A stretch of DNA of 64,000 nucleotides from Chloroflexota bacterium (lineage in GTDB: Bacteria > Chloroflexota > UBA11872 > UBA12225), in assembly GCA_030447525.1 (NCBI GenBank), contig JAUJOR010000003.1, positions 244,817-308,816 of the forward strand. The letters are read 5' to 3'. A model generated the notes under the pieces. It saw only the letters and a list, made by a program, of their open reading frames with translations. It did not search any database and had not been told where the DNA came from. How positions within the stretch are numbered: position 1 is the stretch's first letter; each line of letters starts with the position of its first letter. The translations under genes and the position numbers were made by a program. This document shows, in pieces, positions 8,731 to 17,501 of this stretch.

Positions 8731-9999
8731 ATGGCGACCACGGGCGAGCGGGTACAGTACGCCGCCGTCGGCTGCGGGGGCATGGGGCGCCGGCACCTAC
8801 GGGGGATGGCCCGGCTGTACTCCAGCTCGATGTGCAACATGGAGCTGGCCGCCGTCTGCGATCTCAACGCGGACAACGCCAACTTCCTGGCGGACGAGGC
8901 AGCCACGCTGCTCGGCGCCCGGCCCAGGGTCTACGCCGACCTCGAAGCGATGGTGCGGGAGATGCCCCAGCTCCGGGCGGCGGACGTCACCACGGACACC
9001 GGCTCTCACCACACCGTGGCCACCGCCTGCCTGGAGGCCGGTCTCCACGTCCTGTGTGAGAAGCCCCTGGCCGTCACCATCCGCGGCTGCACCCTGGCTA
9101 TCGAGACGGCGCGACGCAAGGGGCTGACCCTTTCCGTGGCCGAGAATTTCCGGCGTGACCCGATCAACCGCCTCGTCCGCGCCCTGATCGCCGACGGGGC
9201 CATCGGCGCGCCGCGCTTGATGCTGGAGACGACCATCGGCGGTGGCGACCGGCTGTTCATCACCCCCTGGCGCCACATGAAGCACACCGGCACCATCACC
9301 CTGGACGAAGGCGTCCACCACGCCGATATCTTGCGCTACTACCTGGGGGAGGTGCGCAGCGTGTACGGGGAGACGCGTCTGCACGAGCAGGTGCGGCGCA
9401 ACACCGGCTCCGCCGGGCCCGGGGGCTTCTACGCCCGCTGGTCGGCGACGCTCCCGGACACCATCGAAGCGACCGGGGAAGACGCCCTCTACGCCCACAT
9501 CACCTTCGCCAACGGGGCCGTGGCCCACTGGATCAACGATCACGCCGGCCACGGCCAGGGCCAGTCCGCGAGGCACGTCTACGGCTCTCAGGGCTCCCTG
9601 GAGTGCCCCGGCGACCGCAATGGCCGGCCCATCAAGCTGCACCTGGATGACGGGACGACCATCGACGACGAGCGTATTCTGGAACACGCCCCCAGCTATC
9701 GGCTGAGCCCCCTTGCCGCCGAGCTGTTCGGGGGCCAGCGCGTCTGGACCTACCGCCTGGAGTTCAACGACACCGACTCCCGCATCCTGGCCCTGGAGTA
9801 CCACGAGCTCGGAGAGTGCGTGCGCAGCGGCGCCGATCCGGAGGTCAGCGGCGAAGAGGGGCGCGCCGACGTCGCCCTCAACTACGGCCCCTTCGAGGCC
9901 GGGCGCCTGGGGCGCCCGGTAACGCTCGAAGAGATCATCTCCGGCGCGGCCGATCGCTACCAGCGCGAGGTCGATCAGCGCCTCGGACTGCTCAGCTAG
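8731..9999 (+). CDS. Gfo/Idh/MocA family oxidoreductase (1)
   Basis: 422 residues from ATG 8731, behind a GAGAGG ribosome site. The N-terminal NAD(P) Rossmann fold begins YAAVGCGGMGRRHLRGMARL. The family EKP motif (HVLCEKPLAVTI) carries the catalytic Lys, and the C-terminal alpha/beta domain has the LDEGVHHADILRYYLGEV histidine region. These enzymes reduce or oxidise sugar or inositol carbons with NAD(P). The last four bases overlap the stop of the convergent SOD gene. One of three family members in the window; it is the longest and not obviously a recent duplicate of the others. Confidence 0.93.
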   Translation: MATTGERVQYAAVGCGGMGRRHLRGMARLYSSSMCNMELAAVCDLNADNANFLADEAATLLGARPRVYADLEAMVREMPQLRAADVTTDTGSHHTVATACLEAGLHVLCEKPLAVTIRGCTLAIETARRKGLTLSVAENFRRDPINRLVRALIADGAIGAPRLMLETTIGGGDRLFITPWRHMKHTGTITLDEGVHHADILRYYLGEVRSVYGETRLHEQVRRNTGSAGPGGFYARWSATLPDTIEATGEDALYAHITFANGAVAHWINDHAGHGQGQSARHVYGSQGSLECPGDRNGRPIKLHLDDGTTIDDERILEHAPSYRLSPLAAELFGGQRVWTYRLEFNDTDSRILALEYHELGECVRSGADPEVSGEEGRADVALNYGPFEAGRLGRPVTLEEIISGAADRYQREVDQRLGLLS

Positions 10000-10697
10000 A
10001 CGCGGCCCTGCAGCGAGAGGCGACGACGACCCCGCAGGGCCAGGCCGGCCAAGGCCAGGAGGGCGCTCCCGCCCCCGGCCAGGACGGGCGCGGCGCCGGC
10101 ACCTCCGGTACGGGGCAACGCCTGGGTCCGGGCGACGATCACGCCGCAGGCGATCCGCTCGCCGGTGTTGCCCGCCGGATCGGTGACGTTGTCGTCCTGG
10201 CCGGCGTGGATGACCAGGCTATTTCCGTCCCCGTCCAGGACGGCCGCCGGCCCGGCGGCCAGCGTCGCCCCCCTGGCCACGGCGCGCAGCGCCGCCGTGC
10301 CATCGGCCCCGACACGCAGGTTGGAGCCTTCCGCGAGGGGCGTCCCCACAGCCAGGTCGCCGACGTGCGCCCCCTGGGGGTTATCCAGCCCGTGCTGGCG
10401 GCCGGTAGGGTTCCAGTGCCCGCCGGCGGAGGCAAAGGGGGCCTCGCAGCGCCCTACCTCGTGGAGATGAGTACCGTGCAACCCGGGGGGCAGGCCCCGG
10501 AGCTGCCCGGTGACCTGCACGACGCCGACGCCGGGGACAAACGTCACCACCCCGATGGTGCTGCCGTTCAGATCCTTGACCTCCGCCGTGGCGCTCGTCG
10601 CCTGCTGAGCTGTGGCGACGCCGCCAAAAAGGGCCATCGCCAGGCCCGCCCCGGCCAGAGCCCGCGCCAGGCGTGGCGACCTCCATTCCCTATCCAT
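9996..10697 (-). CDS. Cu/Zn superoxide dismutase with LPXTG-type sorting tail
   Basis: 233 residues from ATG 10697, which has an AGGAG site. A signal peptide (RSPRLARALAGAGLAMALFGGVATAQQ) leads into a Cu/Zn-SOD fold. All usual metal ligands are visible: THLHEVG (two His), GGHWNP, RQHGLD, GAHVGDL (His and Asp) and LVIHAGQDD, plus the late Cys in RIACGVI. The C-terminus is LPRTGG, a hydrophobic stretch and RGRRR, the layout of a sortase signal, so the enzyme is probably fixed to the cell wall and detoxifies extracellular superoxide. No sortase lies in the window. Its convergent four-base overlap with the Gfo/Idh gene is unusual but small. Confidence 0.9.
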   Translation of the reverse strand: MDREWRSPRLARALAGAGLAMALFGGVATAQQATSATAEVKDLNGSTIGVVTFVPGVGVVQVTGQLRGLPPGLHGTHLHEVGRCEAPFASAGGHWNPTGRQHGLDNPQGAHVGDLAVGTPLAEGSNLRVGADGTAALRAVARGATLAAGPAAVLDGDGNSLVIHAGQDDNVTDPAGNTGERIACGVIVARTQALPRTGGAGAAPVLAGGGSALLALAGLALRGRRRLSLQGRV

Positions 10698-10846
10698 CCC
10701 GTGATCTCCTGTGGGCGATCGAAGTGGCCGGGAGTATACGACGCCTCCACGGGCCACCAGGGAGAGAGCGCTGGAAGCCCGGAGATGAAGCACAGAGTCC
10801 CCGCAAGCGCGGCAAGCGCGGCAGGATCAGGCCACAGCGCAGCGAA

Positions 10847-11668
10847 TTAGCCGGCCGTCCAGCCGAGCAGGCCGGCCAGGTTTCCGCCTTTGACCTTGTC
10901 CCGGTCGGCGCCGGACAGGTGCTCCAGATGGGCGTCGACGATCTGCGGGCTACCGCTCCCCCACACCAGCTGCTGGGGCCCGAAATGGTCGACCACCAGG
11001 CGGGTAAAGAGCCGGGCGCTGAGATAGAGCGGGGGGTCGCTGGCGAAGTGATTGAGCCCGGAGAGCTTCATAAAGACGTTGGGGAAACGGGCCAGGCCAA
11101 GGACATCGGCGTACTCCACGGCGTTCCCCAGCTTCGGCTCGGCCAGGTGGTCGATCAGGACGGGGACGGCCGGGTAGGCGCGAATGGCCGCCCCCGCCTG
11201 GGCGGCGTAGTCCGGCCCAATGTGCAGCTCCACCACCAGCCCCAGCTCCCCGGCCGCCTCCCACAGGGCCCGCACCCCCGGGTCGGCTAGCGAGGTCAGG
11301 TACTGCTCCTTGCCCCGATGGGCGTGGAAGCGTACGGCGACGATGCGCCGCTCCTGCTGCACCAGCGCCGCCAGCTTTGCCGGGGCCTGCGGGTCCTGGG
11401 GGTAGAACAGACAGGTGCCCCGCAGACGCTCGGGCTCTCGTGCCAGGCAGTCCAGGACCAGGCGGTGGTCGTCCCCGTAGGGCTCGGGATGGACGAGCAC
11501 CGCCCGATCGATCCCCTCGTCGGCCATGCGCTGGAGATAGACGGCCAGGGGGTCATTGGGCAGGCGCGACGTGTCCGGGCGGTACGACGCCTGGGGGTGG
11601 AAAGGATAGCGCGCCACGTCCCGGCTAAACATGTGGGCGTTCCACTCACACACCAGCGACCGGGGCAT
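10847..11668 (-). CDS. Amidohydrolase-family TIM-barrel metal hydrolase
   Basis: 273 residues from ATG 11668, chosen for its AGGAGG site six bases upstream. The sequence has the amidohydrolase_2 pattern: an N-terminal CEWNAHMFSRD..YPFHP (replacing the usual DxHxH, so one ligand is altered), RAVLVHPEPYGDDHRLVLDCL, VAVRFHAHRGK, VPVLIDHLAEPK and the C-terminal LVWGSGSPQI. The closest types are 2-pyrone-4,6-dicarboxylate lactonase or other lactone hydrolases acting on sugar or aromatic acids. The adjoining dehydrogenases would suit a lactone substrate, but that is inference. Confidence 0.85.
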   Translation of the reverse strand: MPRSLVCEWNAHMFSRDVARYPFHPQASYRPDTSRLPNDPLAVYLQRMADEGIDRAVLVHPEPYGDDHRLVLDCLAREPERLRGTCLFYPQDPQAPAKLAALVQQERRIVAVRFHAHRGKEQYLTSLADPGVRALWEAAGELGLVVELHIGPDYAAQAGAAIRAYPAVPVLIDHLAEPKLGNAVEYADVLGLARFPNVFMKLSGLNHFASDPPLYLSARLFTRLVVDHFGPQQLVWGSGSPQIVDAHLEHLSGADRDKVKGGNLAGLLGWTAG

Positions 11669-11960
11669 CCATTCCCTCCTTGACGACGGCGACGGCGCCC
11701 ATGATAACGCCCGTCTGGCAGGCCCCACCATCGGCGCCGGCCCAGGGACACGGCACAGGCTACTCGCCGCGCGTTAACCCTGCGCTGGGTCGCGCACACA
11801 TCCGGCGGAACGAGCCGGGCCGCCTCCACCGAATTGCAGATAGGCCACGTGCTGGCTTACACAAGTATCGAGCGCTACAGGCGCTTGAGGAACACGAGCG
11901 GCAGCTGTAGTCCTTGAACTTCGGCGCGTCTAGCGGCTCGCGGGGCGGGGGCAGAGGGCC

Positions 11961-12635
11961 TTAGGAGGCGCTCAGGGCCAGGCGCAGCGACGCCAGGGCG
12001 CGTCGGACGGGCGGGAGGCGCAGCCCCAGCAGCACAGCCACGGCCGCGCCGTACAGCAGGGGCTCGCGGATGTCGGCCTTGACCAGCCAGACGTAGTGCA
12101 GCACCGCCAGGGAGGCCGCCAGGTAGACCAGACGGTGCAGCGGTTTCCAGCGCCGGCCCAGCCGGCGCATCCACCCCCGCGTGGACGTTAGCGCCAGGGG
12201 CACCAGGAGCACGAAGGCCCCCAGGCCGGCCAGCACGTAGCGCTTCTCCGCCACCGCCCCCCAGATCAACTCGACGTCCAGCCCGTAGTCCAGCACGAAG
12301 AACGTAAGCAGATGCAGCGAGGCATACAGAAAGGCGTACAGCCCCAGTGGGCGGCGCAGTAAGAGGGCGACACGCAGCCCCAGTACCCGGTTGGCCGGGG
12401 TGCAGGCCAGGGACAGCACCAGGAGCGCCAGGGCCGTCTTGCCGGTGCGTTGGGTGATCTCTTGAATGGGGTTGACCGTCAGCTGGCCCTGCGCCCCATC
12501 CCAGATGAGCAGGGCCAGAGGCACGAGCGAGGCCAGGTGGGTCAGGGCGCGCGCCCACTGCCCCCGCCGGGCGGGGAGCGTCTCGCGCCCAAGGGGCACC
12601 GGTTGCGGGGCGGTGGCTAGCCGCTGCACAGGCAT
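11961..12635 (-). CDS. msrQ: MsrQ, haem-binding membrane subunit of the MsrPQ methionine sulfoxide reductase
   Basis: 224 residues with six membrane helices of the ferric-reductase-like transmembrane fold. Haem-ligand histidines are expected in the segments LYASLHLLTFF and KPLHRLVYLAASLAVLHYVW, both present. MsrQ passes electrons from the quinone pool or a flavin reductase to the exported molybdoenzyme MsrP, which reduces oxidised methionines in extracytoplasmic proteins. Its start lies 18 bases after the msrP stop, so the two form an operon in the usual order (P then Q). Confidence 0.92.
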   Translation of the reverse strand: MPVQRLATAPQPVPLGRETLPARRGQWARALTHLASLVPLALLIWDGAQGQLTVNPIQEITQRTGKTALALLVLSLACTPANRVLGLRVALLLRRPLGLYAFLYASLHLLTFFVLDYGLDVELIWGAVAEKRYVLAGLGAFVLLVPLALTSTRGWMRRLGRRWKPLHRLVYLAASLAVLHYVWLVKADIREPLLYGAAVAVLLGLRLPPVRRALASLRLALSAS

Positions 12636-12653
12636 GGACGCATCAAGAGCATC

Positions 12654-13607
12654 TCAGTAGTTCTGGCGCAGGTCGAGCCCCTTGTAGAGGTCAGCTACCT
12701 GCTGAGCGTAGCCGTTGAAGGGCAGGGTGCGGCGCCGGCGCACCTCGCCAATCCGCCGTTCCGTCGACTGCGACCAGCGCGGGTGGGGGACATCCGGGTT
12801 GACGTTGGCGTAGAAGCCGTACTCGTTGGGGGCTGCCGCCATCCACAGGGACGTCGGCTGCTTGTCTACCAGGTCGATCTTGACAATGCCCTTGATGCTC
12901 TTGAAGCCGTACTTCCAGGGGAGGGCCAGGCGTAGGGGGGCCCCATTCTGCGCCGGCAGGGGCTTGCCGTACAGGCCGGTCACAAGCAGGGCCAGGTCGT
13001 TCATCGCCTCGTCCAGGCGTAGCCCTTCCACGTACGGCCAGGCATAGAACGGGCTCTTCTGACCGGGCATCTCCTCCGGGCGCTTCACCGCCTCGAAGCG
13101 GACGAACTTGGCCTGCGAGGTCGGCTCCACCTGCTCCAGGAGCTGCCGCAAGGGGAAGCCGAGCCAGGGGATCACCATCGACCAGCCCTCCACGCAGCGC
13201 AGGCGGTACGTCCGCTCCTCCTGGGGAAATCGCTGCAGGAGCTCTTCCATGGCGAACGTCGCCGGCTTGCTCACCATCCCCCCCACGGTTACCGTCCACG
13301 GCTCCGTCTTGAAGCCCCTGGCCAGCCTGGCGGGGGCCTCCTTGTCGGTGGAGAACTCGTAGTAGTTGTTGTAGGTAGTGATCTGTTCCAGGGTGTTAGG
13401 CGTTTCCTGGGGCACGTCGCCCTCGGCCGCCGGCCAGACGGGACTCATCTCCCCCGTGCCGTCGCCGGGCATGGGACCGCAAGCGCTCAAGGCGGCGCCA
13501 CCGGCGCCCACGGCCAGGGCGCCGATCCCGCGCATGAACGCCCGCCGGTTGCGGTAGACGTGCTCAGGGGTGATCTCAGCCGGATCGACGTCCCTCCACC
13601 CACTCAT
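12654..13607 (-). CDS. msrP: MsrP (YedY), catalytic molybdopterin subunit of protein-methionine-sulfoxide reductase
   Basis: 317 residues. A twin-arginine signal ([24 protein letters not shown]) predicts Tat export of the folded Mo enzyme; the SAC at its end also resembles a lipobox. The sulfite-oxidase fold follows, with [36 protein letters not shown] (the Cys is the Mo ligand), [24 protein letters not shown] and [21 protein letters not shown], all diagnostic of YedY/MsrP. It pairs with the downstream msrQ. With the sorted SOD nearby, this part of the window has an envelope oxidative-repair theme. Confidence 0.95.
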   Translation of the reverse strand: MSGWRDVDPAEITPEHVYRNRRAFMRGIGALAVGAGGAALSACGPMPGDGTGEMSPVWPAAEGDVPQETPNTLEQITTYNNYYEFSTDKEAPARLARGFKTEPWTVTVGGMVSKPATFAMEELLQRFPQEERTYRLRCVEGWSMVIPWLGFPLRQLLEQVEPTSQAKFVRFEAVKRPEEMPGQKSPFYAWPYVEGLRLDEAMNDLALLVTGLYGKPLPAQNGAPLRLALPWKYGFKSIKGIVKIDLVDKQPTSLWMAAAPNEYGFYANVNPDVPHPRWSQSTERRIGEVRRRRTLPFNGYAQQVADLYKGLDLRQNY

Positions 13608-13643
13608 GACCTGCGATCCCCTTCCCCTGCATCACCTACAGAT

Positions 13644-13655
13644 GACCTATAGGTC
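13644..13655. promoter_or_regulatory. 12-bp perfect palindrome upstream of msrP
   Basis: GACCTATAGGTC lies 37 bases upstream of the msrP start in the divergent intergenic region. Its position and symmetry fit a repressor or activator site for the msrPQ operon. No regulator is known here, so this is a candidate only. Confidence 0.35.
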
Positions 13656-14120
13656 CCTGCCTTGATGGCGCATCACGACCCAGGAGGCCTCCGCACCCGG
13701 TGGTGTAGCCGTCTACGTAGCGGCCAGTGGCACTCTTGGCCATACCGGCCGGCCCGCGGGGCCACCGTCTCCCCGCGCCTGCTACCGTCCCGCCAGTCAG
13801 ACATCATACGTACGTCCCGCGCCGGCTTGCCGGACCTACCGGCCGGCCACCGGGGACGGCATGCTCCCCTAACGCGCAGCCGGGGTCAAACCGGCATGCG
13901 ACTCCCGGAGCACCTACGTGGGTCCCACCGTGATTTCGGTTCGATAGCGATCCGAGATAGATACGTACGTCGAGCGTGCCCGGCCCCGGGCGTATACTCC
14001 CCTGCGGCACGCCCCCACAGGCCCATCGGGCAAGCAAGTCCCGACATTCCATTGCGTACGGAGATCCAAACGGCGATCAGGCGGGGCGACAGACCGCGCA
14101 CGCCGCTAGAGGAGGGCATC
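13656..14120. other. Divergent intergenic region between msrPQ and a Gfo/Idh gene
   Basis: No convincing gene. It holds two copies of ATACGTACGTC (13806-13816 and 13961-13971), each containing the palindrome ACGTACGT, and the AGAGGAGGG ribosome site at 14107-14115. A plus-strand frame running from 13662 into the Gfo/Idh gene has no family similarity before 14121 and is treated as untranslated. Confidence 0.45.
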
Positions 14121-15299
14121 GTGGCAGACGAGCTCAGGCTGGGGATGATCGGCTGCGGCCAGATCAGCACCCGCTTCTTCGACCAAGCGGCCAGGCTCGA
14201 CGAGCGGGGCTGGAACGTGCGCTTCGTGGCCACCTGCGCCGCCCACGAAGCCAGCGCCCGCTCCAAGGCCGAGGCGCGGGGCTGCCCTCGCTGGTACACC
14301 GACCACCGGCGCCTGCTCGACGATCCGGAGGTAGACGGGGTGATCATCACCACCCCGCACGCCCTCCACGCCCCTATGGCCACGGACGCGGTTCGCGCCG
14401 GCAAGCACGTCCTGGTGGAGAAGCCCATGACCACCCGCTGGGAGCACGCCCTGGCCCTGGCGGAGGCCGTACGCCAGCGCGCCCCGGCCCCCACGGGAGG
14501 GCAGCGCGCCGGAGAGCCGGGTGCGCCGGGTGTGCCGGGTGTGACCTTCATGGCCTTGCCGTACGTCGATAGCCCGGCCTTTGTGCGGGCCCTGGACTTC
14601 GCCCGTGAGGAGTACATCGGGAAGATCACCGGAATCGAGGCCGAGCTTTCGTTCCCCGGCCCGCCCCGCGCCAACTGGTACTACAGCGCCGCAGCGGAAG
14701 GCGGGGCCATGCTGGACACCATGGTCTATCCCCTCGCCCGCGTGGCCGCGCTGATGGGCCCCGCCCGGCGCATTACCGCCCTCGTAGGCCGGCTCATCCC
14801 CCACCGCATCACCGGCGACGGGGGACGGGTAGAGCCGGGAGTGGACGATAGCGTGTCCATCCTCCTGGAGTACTCTACCGGGCAGCAGGCCCAGGTGCAC
14901 TCCATCTGGGCGCGGTCCTACATGACCAACGGCACGGTGCTGCACGGCCGCCGCGGGGCCATCTTTCTCGGGCGCTACGGTCAGCCCCTGGTGATAAAGA
15001 CCGACCTGCAGCCCCCGCCGGATGGGACGCCGGTGGAATATCTGGGCATCCCCAACTGCTACACCGTCCCGCTACCGCCGAGCGACGTGGAGCGAGAGAT
15101 CGTGGCCCACTTTGTTCGGGCCGTCCGGGGCCAGGCCCCCCTGCACTGCGGGATCGAGATCGGGCTGCACATTGCCGAGCAGCAGATGATGGCCTACGAG
15201 TCCGCCCGCAGCGGGCGCACCATCGATCTCACGACCGACTTCGACCTGTGGTGGCCGCGCCAGCCGGGGATCATGGATCTGAGCCGGGACTGGCTCTAG
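14121..15299 (+). CDS. Gfo/Idh/MocA family oxidoreductase (2)
   Basis: 392 residues from GTG 14121, selected because AGAGGAGGG lies six bases before it and the Rossmann motif (LRLGMIGCGQISTRFFDQA) begins right after. The family Lys motif is HVLVEKPMTTR, and the C-terminal domain has EGGAMLDTMVYPLARVAALMGP. A Pro/Gly insertion at about residues 120-140 (GGQRAGEPGAPGVPGV) includes short sequence repeats. It converges on the cupin gene 20 bases away. The neighbouring GH1-like hydrolase and cupin suggest use of a plant- or glycoside-derived sugar; the exact substrate is unknown. Confidence 0.9.
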   Translation: MADELRLGMIGCGQISTRFFDQAARLDERGWNVRFVATCAAHEASARSKAEARGCPRWYTDHRRLLDDPEVDGVIITTPHALHAPMATDAVRAGKHVLVEKPMTTRWEHALALAEAVRQRAPAPTGGQRAGEPGAPGVPGVTFMALPYVDSPAFVRALDFAREEYIGKITGIEAELSFPGPPRANWYYSAAAEGGAMLDTMVYPLARVAALMGPARRITALVGRLIPHRITGDGGRVEPGVDDSVSILLEYSTGQQAQVHSIWARSYMTNGTVLHGRRGAIFLGRYGQPLVIKTDLQPPPDGTPVEYLGIPNCYTVPLPPSDVEREIVAHFVRAVRGQAPLHCGIEIGLHIAEQQMMAYESARSGRTIDLTTDFDLWWPRQPGIMDLSRDWL

Positions 15300-15319
15300 C
15301 CTCCCCTGTCCTGGCCGCC

Positions 15320-15700
15320 TCACCCGCGGCGCAGCTCGCTGGGCTGAGGGCCGGAGAAGCGGGCGTCCCAGGGATTAGGGCCGCTGACCTGCTGCACGAC
15401 GAGGCGCCCCAGGCCGGCGTTGAAGATACCGTGGTAGGGACCGGCGGGCACGAGGGCCGTCTCCCCCGCCTGCAGGATCGCGATGATGCGGCCGACCCGC
15501 ACCCCCGCCGTGCCGGCCACGACGGTCAGGACGTGCTCCGTCGCCTCGTGGCGGTGCCCCGGGAGCCCGGCGCCGGGCTCGAAGGCGTACACCTCGACGG
15601 TCGTCGCCTCGCCCGCGGCCAGAGTCGTATAGGAGAAATTGTCGGCCTTGAAGCGGGCCTGCTCGGCCGGGCGGAGCGCCCGCAGCGGAGGCGTGGGCAA
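15320..15700 (-). CDS. Small cupin-domain protein
   Basis: 126 residues forming a single cupin beta-barrel. Motif 1 is GAGLPGHRHEATEHVLTVVAG, with metal-type His-x-His and Glu. Motif 2 is GETALVPAGPYHGIFNAG, with the expected His. Such stand-alone cupins act as sugar or aromatic isomerases or dioxygenases, or as ligand sensors; none is distinguishable here. It lies 54 bases downstream of the GH1-like gene on the same strand and is probably co-transcribed with it. Confidence 0.85.
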   Translation of the reverse strand: MPTPPLRALRPAEQARFKADNFSYTTLAAGEATTVEVYAFEPGAGLPGHRHEATEHVLTVVAGTAGVRVGRIIAILQAGETALVPAGPYHGIFNAGLGRLVVQQVSGPNPWDARFSGPQPSELRRG

Positions 15701-15754
15701 CGCAGCCCCTTCGGGCGGGAGCGGTTGGGACGGCAGGTTCGTCGGGTCGAGCGG

Positions 15755-16999
15755 TCAGGACCAGTCCTTATCCGCACGGGTGTGGAGACGGTGCGCCGCC
15801 TGGACGACATCCTCCAGCTCAACCGGGTCGCTGAACGGGTCCTCATCCAGCTCAGTCACTCGGTTGAGCAGCTTCTGCCATCGACGCAGCTCCTGTACAT
15901 ACGGCTCGTACGGCACCCGCGTCAGCGCGCCGCCCTCTTCCACCAGATCGCAGATGCCGTTGTGGAGCCAGTCGCCGGTGTGCCAGTCCGGCATGTCCAC
16001 GGCCGGGAACAGGCAGATGGCGTGCAGGTCCATACCCTGCTCGACGGCGGCCAGCGACTCCTCCATCAAGTCCTTCAACCAGGCCGGTCGTCCTTCGTTC
16101 ATCCCGCTGGTCTCACCGATCAGCATCGGCCGGCGATAACGCTCCCAGACGGCTCTCAGCAGGTCACAGAGCGACACGATCCGATCGTCGTCGGGTGGGA
16201 GCGCCGCGTGCGGCCCCTGCTCGCGGTACTCCATCTGCCCGAAGGAGTAGTTGTTCGCCCCCACAATGTCCAGGATCTCCGGCGCGCCGCCCAGCTCCGG
16301 GTGGCGCAGGCCGCCCAGGACATCCCAGGCCAGGAACATGTCCTCGTCGCTCTCCCGGCGGGCCGCTTCGGCCAGGTCCGGACGGTCGCGGGGCGGGACG
16401 ACCTGGACCAGAGGGTCGATGTTCACCATCCGCGCCTGAGGCTCGACCTCTCGGATCGCCCGCGCGCCCGCAATGGCGGCCTTGCACAGCGCCAGGCGGA
16501 GGCGGAAGCGATCCTCCCGCACCGTGCGGAAGGGCGCCACCCAGCCCCACTCGCCCCCGGTGTAGGCGAAGAAGGTGATCTCGTTCACCGGCGTGAAGAA
16601 ATGCGGCCCGCGTACCCTGGGGACAACGTACTCGGCGGCCGCCCGGCAGTAGCGCGCGAACTGCTCGGCGAAATCCTCGGCGAATGGGTCGACCTCGTCG
16701 GGGTAGCCGTAGTGAAAGAGGTCCCATATCGGCAGGATCCGGCACCGGTTCATCGCCGCGATCATCGGGTCGATGGGCGAGAAGTCATACCGGCCGCCCC
16801 GCTGCACCATGGGCCAGGGGATGCCCTCCCGCGCCGTGGCGATGCCGAGATGCCGCAAGAGGTCGTAGTCCTCCTCAGCCCGCTCGCGGTGCTGCGTCTC
16901 AGCCACCAGGTCGCGTCGGCCCCGGTCCTTCCAGACGAAGGTGGAGCACTCGAATCCCGAGATGAAGAACGTGGGGAAGATGCCTGGACGCTCGGCCAT
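15755..16999 (-). CDS. GH1-like (clan GH-A) glycoside hydrolase
   Basis: 414 residues from ATG 16999, behind GGAGG; an extended frame upstream has no family features. The (beta/alpha)8 pattern is clear: GFECSTFVWKDRGRRDL, GIATAREGIPWPMVQ, PIWDLFHYGYPDEVDPF, FTPVNEITFFAYTGGEWGW (acid/base Glu in the NE pair) and RPMLIGETSGMNEG (nucleophile Glu). It resembles COG2723 beta-glucosidase-type enzymes but is shorter and divergent, so the substrate may not be a plain glucoside. No signal peptide is seen, so it is cytoplasmic. The upstream region carries two similar palindromes (17227-17290). Confidence 0.82.
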   Translation of the reverse strand: MAERPGIFPTFFISGFECSTFVWKDRGRRDLVAETQHRERAEEDYDLLRHLGIATAREGIPWPMVQRGGRYDFSPIDPMIAAMNRCRILPIWDLFHYGYPDEVDPFAEDFAEQFARYCRAAAEYVVPRVRGPHFFTPVNEITFFAYTGGEWGWVAPFRTVREDRFRLRLALCKAAIAGARAIREVEPQARMVNIDPLVQVVPPRDRPDLAEAARRESDEDMFLAWDVLGGLRHPELGGAPEILDIVGANNYSFGQMEYREQGPHAALPPDDDRIVSLCDLLRAVWERYRRPMLIGETSGMNEGRPAWLKDLMEESLAAVEQGMDLHAICLFPAVDMPDWHTGDWLHNGICDLVEEGGALTRVPYEPYVQELRRWQKLLNRVTELDEDPFSDPVELEDVVQAAHRLHTRADKDWS

Positions 17000-17501
17000 C
17001 AGTTCGCCTCCGCCGTCTGCTGCAGCCACGTATATGCAAGATGCACGCCAGCCCACCTGGCAAGCTCGTCCGCGGCCCGTCCCGTCCCCACAACACGGCC
17101 GGCGCTTCTGGCTCAGCTGAACCGATCCATTAGCCAGGGCGCTCGTCAAATCACGCACCGCGTCTACCAGCACGGCATCCCCGGGGGACGGGACACGCTG
17201 CGCCAATCCAGGAGGGGCACGTGACACCGTCCGACCGGACGGACGTGCCTCTCAGACTCATCATCACCGTATTACCGTCCAGCCGGACGGGCCAGAGTAG
17301 TACGCCCACGCGCCGGCGTGAGAGGCCTTACCAAGGCGCGTCGCGGCGACCCCGCGGAGGAGCCAGCCGGGGGCAACATACTACTTGCCCGCCTCGACCG
17401 GTCACCCGAGACCGTGACGCTCACCGCTCCGGGCCTTGGGTCGCGGAACCGAGGCGACGCACCCGCGACGGGAACGCTCCCGCGCGCCCGGCGAAGCAGG
17501 A
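17000..17501. other. Intergenic region (502 bases)
   Basis: It lies between the GH1-like gene and a methyltransferase gene, both on the minus strand. Apart from the palindromes described separately I see no gene, terminator or RNA. Short open frames here have no start signal or family features. Confidence 0.45.
17227..17290. promoter_or_regulatory. Pair of 16-bp palindromes upstream of the GH1-like gene
   Basis: CCGTCCGACCGGACGG at 17227-17242 (7-base arms) and CCGTCCAGCCGGACGG at 17275-17290 (6-base arms) are near copies 48 bases apart. Both lie 230-290 bases upstream of the GH1-like start. LacI- or TetR-type repressors of glycoside genes bind such paired dyads. No cognate regulator is in the window. 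Confidence 0.4.

Noticed and set aside
13662..14120. N-terminal extension of the second Gfo/Idh protein (153 codons)
   Set aside because: No family similarity, while the GTG at 14121 has a strong ribosome site and the Rossmann motif follows at once.
15248..17224. 658-codon plus-strand open frame opposite the GH1-like and cupin genes
   Set aside because: It is antisense to two recognisable genes. Its product has no family features and is His/Arg/Pro-rich, as expected for a shadow frame in GC-rich DNA.
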